Shown here piece after piece: positions 47,469 through 56,067 of a stretch of 64,000 nucleotides of DNA; within the stretch, counting starts at the first letter, position 1, and every line of letters begins with the position of its first letter. The notes beneath the pieces are model-generated. The model had not been told where the DNA came from. It saw only the letters and a program-made list of their open reading frames with translations, and did not search any database. Made by a program: the position numbers and the translations under genes. The stretch covers positions 620,001 to 684,000 of the forward strand of contig NZ_PJAR01000044.1 in NCBI RefSeq assembly GCF_002836745.1. The letters are read 5' to 3'. This DNA is from Glaciecola sp. 33A (lineage in GTDB: Bacteria; Pseudomonadota; Gammaproteobacteria; Enterobacterales; Alteromonadaceae).

Positions 47469-48560
47469 TCAATCCGCGAGTGTAAAATGATGTTTATCGT
47501 TATGCCTATCCTTTGAAATACACATTGCTTTGTCGGCCTTTGTTCTCAATTCAAATTGAGTATCACCATGCTCCGGATAAATAGCGACACCAATACTGAG
47601 ACTGATTTTTATCTCGTGGTCTTTATAAGGAACTCTTTTATCAAAAGCGCCCATCAGTCGTTGGCATATCACATCACACGCTTCGATAGAGACGGGATAA
47701 TGCAGAATAACTAAAAACTCATCACCCCCTCGGCGACACGCTATATCGGTATCTCTAATTAATTGTTTGATTCGCTTGGCAACTTCTTTCAATGCATAGT
47801 CACCCGCATCATGTCCAAGTGCGTCATTAATTAGTCTAAATTTATCTATATCTATGCATAAAATAGCCGCTTTAAAATTGTGACGTTTTGCCATTTTTAA
47901 TGTTAATTCAAGTTGCTCTTGCGCAAACCTAGCAGAACTGAGGCCGGTTAGATGATCATGATTTGCTAAATACTCGATTTGTTCAGCTTGTTTATCTAAC
48001 TCAGTAAGTGACATTGTCAGTGTATTTTGAAAATTGAAAAGTAATGTACCAGTCAGCGTAAAGCTTATTAATACTGATAAAATAGAGTACACAGAAGCGT
48101 TTATGAACGTCACAGTTGTATTATTGCTTAGTATGGGAACCAAAGGATCATTTGTAAGAAACAATATCACGGCAGCGACAACTGCCGTCGTCACGATGCT
48201 GTAAACAGAAGATACCTTATGGTTATGCGTAACCATAATAACCAAGCTGGATGCTAGTAACAAAGCGATCAGACCACTGGATAAGCCATATTCATAAGCG
48301 CCAATGAGTATTAACAATAATAAAAATATTGACACTAAAATAGTGTCAATCATCATTTTTTGTTTAGAGGCTCGACAATAAACGGCGATTGCCAGCGCCA
48401 TAAAAACAGTGTGGACAAGATGAATATTGTGAAAGCCCGATTGCAACCAATTACCGATGGTAAAAGGAAGTCCAAGTGCACATATTGTGATTATTATGAG
48501 TACCAATTTTGATAAAATAAGATGCTGTGTCGTATTGTCTTGCTTTTGGGAATCGGTCAC
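47469..48560 (-). CDS. Membrane-bound GGDEF diguanylate cyclase
   Basis: A 363-aa protein. Six or so membrane helices fill residues 12-195, followed by a coiled linker (LTELDKQAEQIEYLANHDHL) and a complete GGDEF domain. CRRGGDEFLVIL is the active site, and RDTD five residues before it is the inhibitory c-di-GMP I-site. HDHLTGL starts the domain. It should make c-di-GMP with feedback inhibition. The sensor part is not a family that I can name. Confidence 0.92.
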   Translation of the reverse strand: MTDSQKQDNTTQHLILSKLVLIIITICALGLPFTIGNWLQSGFHNIHLVHTVFMALAIAVYCRASKQKMMIDTILVSIFLLLLILIGAYEYGLSSGLIALLLASSLVIMVTHNHKVSSVYSIVTTAVVAAVILFLTNDPLVPILSNNTTVTFINASVYSILSVLISFTLTGTLLFNFQNTLTMSLTELDKQAEQIEYLANHDHLTGLSSARFAQEQLELTLKMAKRHNFKAAILCIDIDKFRLINDALGHDAGDYALKEVAKRIKQLIRDTDIACRRGGDEFLVILHYPVSIEACDVICQRLMGAFDKRVPYKDHEIKISLSIGVAIYPEHGDTQFELRTKADKAMCISKDRHNDKHHFTLAD

Positions 48561-48706
48561 ATTATTTACCTAGCGCGAGGTTGAAAATTACTGAGAAAAC
48601 GTGCACTCCCTGTACATTACTTGTTAATGCTGAGAAGATACTATTGTTCTCGTGTAAATGCAAAAAACCCATATACACCTAATGTTATGTGAATAAAATC
48701 AACGCA

Positions 48707-48889
48707 TCTAACGTTATGTTGATTTGGGGCAAAAATGATAAACTAGCGCCCATTGCAGATTATAAAGTATGGCAAGAGATGTTGAATTCGGAGACTGCAA
48801 TATATGAAGATTTAGATCATATGCGCATGGTGGAGATCGCCATTATGGTGCCTAGAGACATTATGTTGTTTTTAGACCGAACCGCATAA
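48707..48889 (+). pseudogene. Alpha/beta-hydrolase C-terminal fragment
   Basis: SNVMLIWGKNDKLAPIADYK, then VWQEMLNSETAIYEDLDHMR, is the Asp and His part of an alpha/beta-hydrolase (GxxDxxxP and the His in LDHM). The nucleophile half is absent and the frame begins abruptly. It lies just before the antiporter gene. Confidence 0.6.
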
Positions 48890-48957
48890 AACAACGAAAC
48901 GTTTGGTCGATTTTATTACAGTATTGTTATTTTACTATTTGAGAACATAAGAAACTG

Positions 48958-50532
48958 ATGGAATACATCTATTTATTAATTGCGTTTATTTTTGGCTTCG
49001 GTTTTCGGTTATTAAACCTGCCGCCACTCATTGGCTATCTCATAGCCGGTTTTTCCTTAAATGCATGGGGCATAGAAAGTAATAGTAGTTTGCAAGAAAT
49101 AGCAGACCTTGGCATCACCATTATGCTTTTTACTATTGGTTTAAAATTGAATGTTCAAGACCTGTTAAAACGTGAAATATGGCTAAGTAGTCTTCTACAC
49201 TCTACTATTTGGATAGCATTTGTTAGCGCGTTATTTCTATTGTTAAGCTTGATTGGCTTACCCTACTTCACTACTATGGATCCAACGACCGCAGCCTTAA
49301 TTGGATTTTCATTTAGTTTTAGTTCTACCGTTTGTGTGGTCAAAATACTAGAGGAAAGTGGCGAGAGTAGAACCCGACACGGCAAAGTGGCTATTGGTAT
49401 TCTGGTAATGCAGGATATTTTCGCGGTACTTTTCATGGTTTTAGCGACTGGGGAAATTCCCTCGCCATGGGCGCTGTTACTTTTCCTACTTATACCGATG
49501 ATACCGCTATTGCATAGATTATTGAACCAGTCTGGGCATGGAGAATTACTACCATTAACCGGTTTTATCTTGGCCTTGGGAGGATATCAATTATTTGAAC
49601 TTGTTGGCATCAAGGGCGACCTAGGAGCCCTAATATTTGGCGTGTTGATTGCTGGACACTCAAAAGCAAACGAGTTGTCCAAGTCGTTATTAAGTTTCAA
49701 AGACCTATTCCTAATTGGTTTCTTTTTAACCATCGGATTAACCGCACTTCCTACGCTAGAAATTACAGGTATCGCCTTGTTGATAACGCTGTTGTTACCG
49801 CTTAAATTTTACTTATTTTTCATTCTACTTACTAAATTTAGATTGCGAGCGCGAACCGCGTATCTGTCCAGTTTGGTAATGTCTAATTACAGCGAATTTG
49901 GACTCATCATTGCTGCTGTTGCCGTCAGCGTTGGCCTGCTAGACAGCGTGTGGTTAGTTATAATGGCATTAAGTGTTTCGTTCTCGTTTGTGTTTACAAG
50001 CATGTTGTATAAAACCTCACATAATCAATATAACTCGCATAAAAAGCGCCTCCAAATGTTTCAATCAACTATATCGTTGAATGAAGACCTTTATCCAAAA
50101 ATGGGTGACACAAAGGTACTTGTTATTGGAATGGGAAGAGTGGGTAGAGGCGCCTTTAAAACGTTAGCTAAATTGATGGAAAAAGGGGTTACGGGGATGG
50201 ATGCTGACGTAGACAAAGTTAATTCACTAAAAGAACAAAACTACGAAGCTATTCTCGGTGACGGTGAAAACATCGACTTGTGGGAAAATATAGACATAAG
50301 CAAAATTGAATTGATTTTGTTAGCCCTGCCCTCCATCGATGATTCGTCGAATATTACTAATCAGCTTAGGAATGCCTCTTATTCAGGCAAAATTGCAGCG
50401 ATAGCAAGGTATGAAGACGAAGTTCAGCCCCTTCTTGACGTAGGTGTAGATAAGGTATTTAATTTTTTCACAGAAGCCGGTTTGGGCTTTGCTGAAGAAA
50501 GTTTTGACATGTTAAATCAGACCACTAGTTGA
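48958..50532 (+). CDS. CPA2 family cation/proton antiporter with RCK/TrkA-N domain
   Basis: A 524-aa protein. Residues 1-350 form the Na+/H+ exchanger fold (PPLIGYLIAGFSLNAWG, then SFSSTVCVVKILEE, GILVMQDIFAVLFMV and KGDLGALIFGVLIAG). Residues 385-500 form an NAD-binding TrkA-N domain (VLVIGMGRVGRGAF). This is the YbaL/KefB-like arrangement without the C-terminal RCK_C part. It exchanges K+ or Na+ for protons in the inner membrane. It lies upstream of, but separate from, the bacterioferritin genes. Confidence 0.9.
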   Translation: MEYIYLLIAFIFGFGFRLLNLPPLIGYLIAGFSLNAWGIESNSSLQEIADLGITIMLFTIGLKLNVQDLLKREIWLSSLLHSTIWIAFVSALFLLLSLIGLPYFTTMDPTTAALIGFSFSFSSTVCVVKILEESGESRTRHGKVAIGILVMQDIFAVLFMVLATGEIPSPWALLLFLLIPMIPLLHRLLNQSGHGELLPLTGFILALGGYQLFELVGIKGDLGALIFGVLIAGHSKANELSKSLLSFKDLFLIGFFLTIGLTALPTLEITGIALLITLLLPLKFYLFFILLTKFRLRARTAYLSSLVMSNYSEFGLIIAAVAVSVGLLDSVWLVIMALSVSFSFVFTSMLYKTSHNQYNSHKKRLQMFQSTISLNEDLYPKMGDTKVLVIGMGRVGRGAFKTLAKLMEKGVTGMDADVDKVNSLKEQNYEAILGDGENIDLWENIDISKIELILLALPSIDDSSNITNQLRNASYSGKIAAIARYEDEVQPLLDVGVDKVFNFFTEAGLGFAEESFDMLNQTTS

Positions 50533-50563
50533 GACGTAACATGGTTAATAATAAATGTCTTAA

Positions 50564-50578
50564 TGAAAATGATTATCA
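50564..50578. promoter_or_regulatory. Fur box upstream of the bacterioferritin genes
   Basis: TGAAAATGATTATCA matches the 7-1-7 Fur consensus TGATAATNATTATCA at 13 of 14 defined positions. It lies 125 bases before the first bfr start. Confidence 0.75.
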
Positions 50579-50702
50579 TTACTATACTATTGATATATAT
50601 AGATTATTTGTCAATAATTATTGATATTTGGGGGAACCCTTCTATACTAATAAGTAATCAAATATAACCTGTTCAATACTGATTTATATAAAAGGTAGCT
50701 AA

Positions 50703-51176
50703 ATGAAAGGTAAACCAGACGTAATTAGAGTTCTCAATGAGGTACTTACCACTGAACTCACTTCAATTAATCAATACTTTTTGCACGCTCGTATGTACAA
50801 AAACTGGGGTTTTGAAGCACTCAATGAAAAGTGCTACAAAAAGTCGATAAAGGATATGAAACAGGCGGATGAGGTGATCTCTCGGATCTTGTTTCTTGAA
50901 GGCCTGCCCAACTTACAAATGCTCGGTAAGATATATATTGGTGAAGAGCCCGCTGAAATGCTGGAGTGTGATGGCAATTTTCAACGTAAGCAAATTCCAC
51001 AAATGAAAGATGCCATAGCACTGTGCGAAACACATTTAGACTTCGTATCTCGCGATTTACTCGCTAGTATTCTCGAGTATGAAGAGGAACATTACGATTG
51101 GTTAGATACCCAAGCTTACCAAATTGAACAGTTAGGTATTCAAAATTACCTTCAGTCTCAAATAGAGGAAGATTAA
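50703..51176 (+). CDS. bfr: Bacterioferritin subunit retaining heme Met52 but lacking ferroxidase ligands
   Basis: A 157-aa bacterioferritin. [20 protein letters not shown] and FVSRDLL match the family. Met52, the heme ligand, is present (KDMKQAD). Of the di-iron ligands, E18, E127 and H130 remain, but position 51 is Asp, 54 is Gln and 94 is Gln. So it should bind heme yet oxidise iron poorly. One base separates its stop from the next bfr, which has the opposite set of residues. A Fur box precedes the pair. Confidence 0.93.
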   Translation: MKGKPDVIRVLNEVLTTELTSINQYFLHARMYKNWGFEALNEKCYKKSIKDMKQADEVISRILFLEGLPNLQMLGKIYIGEEPAEMLECDGNFQRKQIPQMKDAIALCETHLDFVSRDLLASILEYEEEHYDWLDTQAYQIEQLGIQNYLQSQIEED

Positions 51177-51177
51177 T

Positions 51178-51645
51178 ATGCAAGGCAATAAAAATGTAAT
51201 TGATGGGCTAAATACCCTGCTTGGTTATGAACTAGCAGCAATGGACCAATATTTTCTGCATTCTCAAATGTATTTAGACTGGGGACTAAATAAATTGTAT
51301 GAGCGCATAAATCATGAATTTGACGATGAAAAAGGACATGCAACCAAACTCATTGAACGCATGCTTTTTTTAGGCGGCAATCCCGATATGCAAACTCGGG
51401 TTGGTTATAAGGCAGGTAAAGCAGTTGCCGAAATGTTACAAAGTGATTTGCGCGTAGAATATGAGGTCGCGGACAAGTTAAGAAAGGTCATTGCAATGTG
51501 CGAAATTGAAAAAGACTATGTAACACGCGACATGTTAATGATTTTGCTAGATGACACAGAAATGGATCATGCGCATTGGTTAGAGCAACAACTCGGTCTC
51601 ATTGAAATGTTGGGATTATCTAACTACCTGCAGTCACAAATGTAA
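51178..51645 (+). CDS. bfr: Bacterioferritin subunit retaining ferroxidase ligands but lacking heme Met52
   Basis: A 155-aa bacterioferritin. E18, E51, H54 and E94 are in place (FDDEKGHATK around 49-57), and E128/H131 correspond to E127/H130 after a one-residue insertion. Position 52 is Lys, so the inter-subunit heme site lacks its Met on this chain. With the preceding gene it fits the known two-subunit bacterioferritins, in which one chain supplies ferroxidase centres and the other heme. AGGAAG in the upstream gene serves as ribosome site. Confidence 0.93.
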   Translation: MQGNKNVIDGLNTLLGYELAAMDQYFLHSQMYLDWGLNKLYERINHEFDDEKGHATKLIERMLFLGGNPDMQTRVGYKAGKAVAEMLQSDLRVEYEVADKLRKVIAMCEIEKDYVTRDMLMILLDDTEMDHAHWLEQQLGLIEMLGLSNYLQSQM

Positions 51646-51646
51646 G

Positions 51647-52072
51647 TTACTCTGGGGATGTATAAAAAGCGGCTGAGTAAGTTTTTACTTGGCCGTTTTG
51701 GTTTTCGATATTCAAGTTAAGTTGCCACTGCATTTTGGCCAGACTACAACTGCCTAAAAAGGTCACATAACCATCATCTGTTTTCATAATTGGTGTTTTG
51801 CCCATGAACATATTTACTCCTTCAACCCAAGCTTCTGTCAGTTTTAGTTCCTGCGGGAGTTCAATAGACAGTAAAATTTCTTCTTCAGTTACGATAGGTG
51901 ATAAAAAATTTACCGATATTTCGTCGTTTTTGTATACAAATGTACACTTTCCAACAGTTAAATCGCATTCTCCTGATGGATTAATTGAGCTATTAACATT
52001 TTTATAATAAACACCTGAAAGGCTCATTGCCAATAGGGCTATAAAGAGTATTAGTGTCTGTTTTGAATACAT
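51647..52072 (-). CDS. Exported or anchored protein, unknown, divergent from ccoN
   Basis: A 141-aa protein with an N-terminal signal anchor (LILFIALLAMSLSGVYY). Its soluble beta-rich part has two closely placed Cys (ECDLTVGKCTF) and a third (GSCSLAKMQW). The layout recalls FixH-like or copper-related periplasmic domains, but I cannot name a family. It shares the promoter region that carries the FNR site with ccoN and may be co-regulated. It ends one base from the convergent bfr stop. Confidence 0.65.
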   Translation of the reverse strand: MYSKQTLILFIALLAMSLSGVYYKNVNSSINPSGECDLTVGKCTFVYKNDEISVNFLSPIVTEEEILLSIELPQELKLTEAWVEGVNMFMGKTPIMKTDDGYVTFLGSCSLAKMQWQLNLNIENQNGQVKTYSAAFYTSPE

Positions 52073-52117
52073 TTTATTCTAATTTTTTACATTTCATTAA
52101 CCGTTGACTCATCTTTA

Positions 52118-52131
52118 TTGACCAAGATCAA
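52118..52131. promoter_or_regulatory. FNR binding site upstream of ccoN
   Basis: TTGAC-CAAG-ATCAA matches the TTGAT-N4-ATCAA consensus with one mismatch. It lies 165 bases before ccoN and 46 bases before the divergent 51.6-kb gene. The regulator is encoded at 59390. Confidence 0.7.
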
Positions 52132-52296
52132 GTCCGACTCAAGTAATATATCTTTTTGTACTGAAAAACATTATTATCCGTATGTGATACCTCAACAGTT
52201 TACTTAACTTGCTCCGACTACTCAACTAGTTAGAAAACGTAAGTAAACGATATTGAGATGTAGTTATTTTTTCTCCGACGCGGAAGACATATTAAT

Positions 52297-53730
52297 ATGA
52301 GCGAAACAAGCCAAGCACAACATGACTACAACTATAAAGTGGTCCGGCAATTTACAATAATGACGGTTGTTTGGGGCATTGTTGGAATGTCATTAGGGGT
52401 TTTAATTGCTGCGCAATTATTCGCACCTGCATTAAATTTTGACATTCCATGGTTAACTTACTCTCGTTTGCGACCCTTACACACTAACTCGGTGATTTTT
52501 GCCTTTGGTGGTTGCGCGCTGTTCGCTGCGTCTTACTATATTGTACAAAGAACTTCCCAGGTAAGACTTTTCAGTGACAAACTCGCTGCCTTTACTTTTT
52601 GGGGTTGGCAAGCAGTTATCGTTTCCGCTGTTATAACACTGCCCATGGGTTATACTTCGAGCAAAGAATATGCTGAGTTAGAGTGGCCGATTGATATACT
52701 CATTACTTTAGTTTGGGTCGCTTATTGTATCAACTTCTTCGGCACCTTAGTTATACGAAAAACCTCTCACATTTACGTTGCTAATTGGTTCTTGGGTGCG
52801 TTTATGTTGACCGTTGCAGTTTTGCATATAGGCAACAGCATGGTTGTTCCTGTTTCTTTCATGAAGTCATATTCAATCTATGCGGGTGCAGTAGATGCAA
52901 TGATGCAGTGGTGGTACGGACACAATGCCGTCGGTTTCTTCCTAACAGCTGGATTCTTAGGAATGATGTATTACTTCGTACCTAAACAAGCGGGTCGCCC
53001 AGTTTATTCATATCGTTTATCAATTGTTCACTTTTGGGCACTAATTTCATTGTACATTTGGGCCGGTCCTCATCACCTTCACTACACTGCTCTCCCAGAT
53101 TGGACGCAGTCGTTAGGAATGGCAATGTCCATTATATTATTTGTGCCGTCTTGGGGAGGAATGATCAACGGCATCATGACGCTTTCAGGTGCTTGGCATA
53201 AGCTAAGGACAGACCCAATATTGCGCTTCTTAATTGTGTCATTATCATTCTATGGTATGTCTACCTTCGAAGGCCCGATGATGGCGATTAAAACAGTCAA
53301 TGCGCTGTCTCACTACACAGACTGGACCATTGGGCATGTTCATTCCGGTGCACTGGGTTGGGTAGCAATGGTAACGATTGGATCTATGTATCACTTAGTT
53401 CCTATTTTGTTCGGTCAGCCAAAAATGTACAGCACCAAATTAATTAATATTCACTTTTGGTTAGCAACAATCGGTGTTGTTTTGTATATCGTGGCAATGT
53501 GGATGTCCGGCGTATTGCAAGGTCTAATGTGGAGAGCGGTAAACGCAGACGGTACATTAACCTACTCGTTTGTAGAGTCATTAGAAGCCTCTAAACCTTT
53601 CTATATTGTTCGCTTCATCGGTGGTCTGTTCGTTGTTACTGGTATGTTCATTATGGCATACAACTGTTATCGCACTATTAACGCGCCAAAAGAAAGCATT
53701 GTAGATAACCCTGCAACTGCCGGAGCGTAA
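52297..53730 (+). CDS. ccoN: cbb3-type cytochrome c oxidase subunit I
   Basis: A 477-aa heme-copper oxidase subunit with 12 membrane helices. [55 protein letters not shown] and [12 protein letters not shown] hold the histidines for low-spin heme b, Cu_B and heme b3. cbb3 oxidases reduce O2 at very low concentrations. It is the first gene of ccoNOQP with an FNR site upstream. Full length and intact. Confidence 0.97.
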   Translation: MSETSQAQHDYNYKVVRQFTIMTVVWGIVGMSLGVLIAAQLFAPALNFDIPWLTYSRLRPLHTNSVIFAFGGCALFAASYYIVQRTSQVRLFSDKLAAFTFWGWQAVIVSAVITLPMGYTSSKEYAELEWPIDILITLVWVAYCINFFGTLVIRKTSHIYVANWFLGAFMLTVAVLHIGNSMVVPVSFMKSYSIYAGAVDAMMQWWYGHNAVGFFLTAGFLGMMYYFVPKQAGRPVYSYRLSIVHFWALISLYIWAGPHHLHYTALPDWTQSLGMAMSIILFVPSWGGMINGIMTLSGAWHKLRTDPILRFLIVSLSFYGMSTFEGPMMAIKTVNALSHYTDWTIGHVHSGALGWVAMVTIGSMYHLVPILFGQPKMYSTKLINIHFWLATIGVVLYIVAMWMSGVLQGLMWRAVNADGTLTYSFVESLEASKPFYIVRFIGGLFVVTGMFIMAYNCYRTINAPKESIVDNPATAGA

Positions 53731-53741
53731 GGAGAGCTATT

Positions 53742-54347
53742 ATGAAAAATCCACATGAGTTATTAGAAAAAAACGTTGGTTTGCTAACTGTCCTTATTTT
53801 AGTCGCAATCAGTTTTGGCGCAATGGCACAAATACTGCCTCTTATGTTCGACCAGCAAGCATTGGAGCCAGTGAAGGGTTTACGCCCTTATACGGCGCTA
53901 GAGTTGGAAGGCCGAGATATATACATCCGTGAGGGTTGCGTTGGTTGCCACAGCCAAATGATACGTCCGTTTCGTTCTGAAACTGAGCGTTATGGGCACT
54001 ACTCAGTCGCCGGTGAATCTGTTTGGGAACGTCCTTTTTTATGGGGGTCGAAAAGAACAGGTCCGGATTTAGCGCGAGTCGGTGAACGCTATAGTGATGA
54101 ATGGCATCGTGTTCACTTGATTAATCCGAGAAATGTGGTTCCAGAATCAAATATGCCTGGTTATCCTTGGTTGGCCGAAAATAAACTTGACGGTGAGCAT
54201 ATCGTCAAGAAAATGGAAGTTAACCGTATGTTAGGTATGCCATATACAGATGAAGATCTTGCAGGTGCTGAGGCTGCAGTAAAAGGCAAAACAGAAATGG
54301 AAGCCTTAATCTCATATCTGCAGCAACTTGGGACACACTTAAAATAA
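53742..54347 (+). CDS. ccoO: cbb3 oxidase subunit II, mono-heme cytochrome c
   Basis: A 201-aa subunit with an N-terminal membrane anchor ([20 protein letters not shown]). The single heme-binding motif is [17 protein letters not shown], and methionine-bearing NMPGYPWL is further on, as in CcoO. It passes electrons from CcoP to CcoN. GGAGAG precedes the ATG. Its stop overlaps the ccoQ start in TAATG. Confidence 0.97.
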   Translation: MKNPHELLEKNVGLLTVLILVAISFGAMAQILPLMFDQQALEPVKGLRPYTALELEGRDIYIREGCVGCHSQMIRPFRSETERYGHYSVAGESVWERPFLWGSKRTGPDLARVGERYSDEWHRVHLINPRNVVPESNMPGYPWLAENKLDGEHIVKKMEVNRMLGMPYTDEDLAGAEAAVKGKTEMEALISYLQQLGTHLK

Positions 54348-54520
54348 TGGACCAAGGAACTATCGGCAGCATATTTACGGTCATCGTTTTCGTCTCTTTC
54401 GTTGGAGTTTGTTATTGGGCATTCAGCAGCCGCAATAAAAAGAACTTCGACGAAGCAGCAAACTTAGTTTTCGATGACGAAGAAACCAAAGTTTCAAATA
54501 AAGAAGATCAGGAGTCTTAA
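54347..54520 (+). CDS. ccoQ: cbb3 oxidase small subunit
   Basis: A 57-aa protein with one membrane helix (SIFTVIVFVSFVGVCYWAF) followed by a charged, acidic tail (NKKNFDEAANLVFDD), the standard CcoQ layout; it stabilises the oxidase. It starts inside the ccoO stop (TAATG) and ends just before ccoP. It is below common ORF length cut-offs. Confidence 0.92.
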   Translation: MDQGTIGSIFTVIVFVSFVGVCYWAFSSRNKKNFDEAANLVFDDEETKVSNKEDQES

Positions 54521-54524
54521 ACTT

Positions 54525-55481
54525 ATGAGTATGTTTTGGACAATATGGATATCGGTTATAACACTAGGCTCTATCCTAGGGTGTTTCTTACTACTTCGTT
54601 GGTGTTTATCAAACGATACTGGTATTGAAGAAGGTGCGTCAATGGGGCATGTATTTGACGGCATAGAAGAACTGAATAACCAATTACCCCGTTGGTGGAC
54701 AATATTATTTTACATTTGCTTGGTCTGGGCCATCGCGTATCTAATCCTGTATCCAGGATTGGGCAGTTTTAAAGGTGTTTTAGGTTGGACTAGTTCTAAC
54801 CAAGGTGTTCTTTCACTAGAAGAGTCAAAACTGGCATTACAGAAAGACATTGACGAAGGTAACTGGAATGAGTACGCCCTTCAAATCAAATATGCGAATG
54901 AAAAATTTGATCCTATATTCGCTGAATATGCAAAAACACCCGTTGAACTATTAGCGCAAAACGAAGGCGCCGTGCAAGTTGGCCAGCGATTATTCTTGCA
55001 AAATTGTGCACAATGTCACGGTTCAAATGCTAAGGGCGCAGCATCGGGTTTTCCTAATCTAACTGATAACGATTGGTTGTACGGTGGTTCCGGTGACAAG
55101 ATTAAAGAAACCTTAATCTTGGGTCGTCGTGGCGGTATGCCAGGATGGCTAGGTAGCATGGGTGAAGACGGTGTAGCAGAAGTTGTCGCATACACCCTAA
55201 GCCTGAGCGGTCGAGACGTTGACCTAGACTTGAAAAATGCGGGCAAAACACGCTTTGTGGTTTGTGCTGCCTGTCATGGAATAGACGGTAAAGGAAATCA
55301 AATGATCGGTGCTCCTAACTTAACAGATAATATTTGGTTATACGGCGGAAACCAGAAGACGGTTACACAGACCCTTTATTACGGACGCAACGGTGTAATG
55401 CCCGCGTTTAAAGAGACACTTGGTGAAGATAAGGTGCACGTTGTCGCAGCTTATGTATATAGCCTATCCTTAAATAAGTAA
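54525..55481 (+). CDS. ccoP: cbb3 oxidase subunit III, di-heme cytochrome c
   Basis: A 318-aa subunit with two N-terminal helices and two heme c sites, NCAQCHGSNAKG and VCAACHGIDGKG. Each is followed by a GLPNLTDNxWLYGG-type segment and a Met ligand region (GGMPGW, GVMPAF). I place the start at ATG 54525 (MSMFWTIWISVITLGSIL); a longer in-frame version overlaps ccoQ and adds a basic leader not seen in CcoP. A terminator follows the stop. Confidence 0.96.
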   Translation: MSMFWTIWISVITLGSILGCFLLLRWCLSNDTGIEEGASMGHVFDGIEELNNQLPRWWTILFYICLVWAIAYLILYPGLGSFKGVLGWTSSNQGVLSLEESKLALQKDIDEGNWNEYALQIKYANEKFDPIFAEYAKTPVELLAQNEGAVQVGQRLFLQNCAQCHGSNAKGAASGFPNLTDNDWLYGGSGDKIKETLILGRRGGMPGWLGSMGEDGVAEVVAYTLSLSGRDVDLDLKNAGKTRFVVCAACHGIDGKGNQMIGAPNLTDNIWLYGGNQKTVTQTLYYGRNGVMPAFKETLGEDKVHVVAAYVYSLSLNK

Positions 55482-55491
55482 AAACGACTAA

Positions 55492-55527
55492 AGAAGCCTC
55501 GTGTTAACGGGGTTTCTTTTTTTTTTC
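55492..55527 (+). terminator. Terminator between ccoP and ccoH
   Basis: GAAGCCTCG and CGGGGTTTC form a 9-bp stem with two G-T pairs, followed by ten Ts. It probably attenuates transcription so that assembly genes are made at a lower level than oxidase subunits. Confidence 0.75.
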
Positions 55528-55557
55528 AACTTAATATTAAAGAAGAGTTCACGCATT

Positions 55558-56049
55558 ATGGAAGAATCAGACATTGAACCTTGGTATAGGCAGTTTTGGC
55601 CTTGGTTTTTAATCTGTATCCCCTTGTCTTCATTTATCGTTGGCGGATTTGTTGTCAGTTTTGCAACGGACGGAACAAACACGTTGGTAGTGGACGATTA
55701 CTACAAAGAAGGCAAAGCAATTAATGAGAGGCTTGGTAAGATTGAAGAAGCTCAAACGCTTAACATCAAGACCCAATTAAATATTAATAATGACTTTATT
55801 GCTGTTGAATTTCTATCCGGCGCCCCGCAAACTAAACAAGCGCTTAGGTTAGATTTTTATCATGTAACGCTTGCGGATAAAGACTTCCAAGTATTGTTAA
55901 GTGCGGATGCTAATGGTATTTATAGAGCGGAAACTGACATACTTGTGAACGGTAAATGGCGTTTACGTCTAACACCACTTGATGAAAGTTGGAAAGTTCA
56001 GAAGACCCTCATTTTGCCAACATCCATGGCGGTCAGTTTCAACCCATAA
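55558..56049 (+). CDS. ccoH: FixH family cbb3 oxidase assembly protein
   Basis: A 163-aa protein with one N-terminal helix (WPWFLICIPLSSFIVGGFVV) and the FixH signature VVDDYYKEGKAINERLGK. The periplasmic beta domain follows. FixH/CcoH works with CcoI in copper delivery and maturation of the oxidase. The start at 55558 (MEESDIEPWYRQFW) is chosen over an upstream in-frame GTG that lies in the terminator. Confidence 0.92.
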   Translation: MEESDIEPWYRQFWPWFLICIPLSSFIVGGFVVSFATDGTNTLVVDDYYKEGKAINERLGKIEEAQTLNIKTQLNINNDFIAVEFLSGAPQTKQALRLDFYHVTLADKDFQVLLSADANGIYRAETDILVNGKWRLRLTPLDESWKVQKTLILPTSMAVSFNP

Positions 56050-56067
56050 GGGCGGTACCCATTCTCA

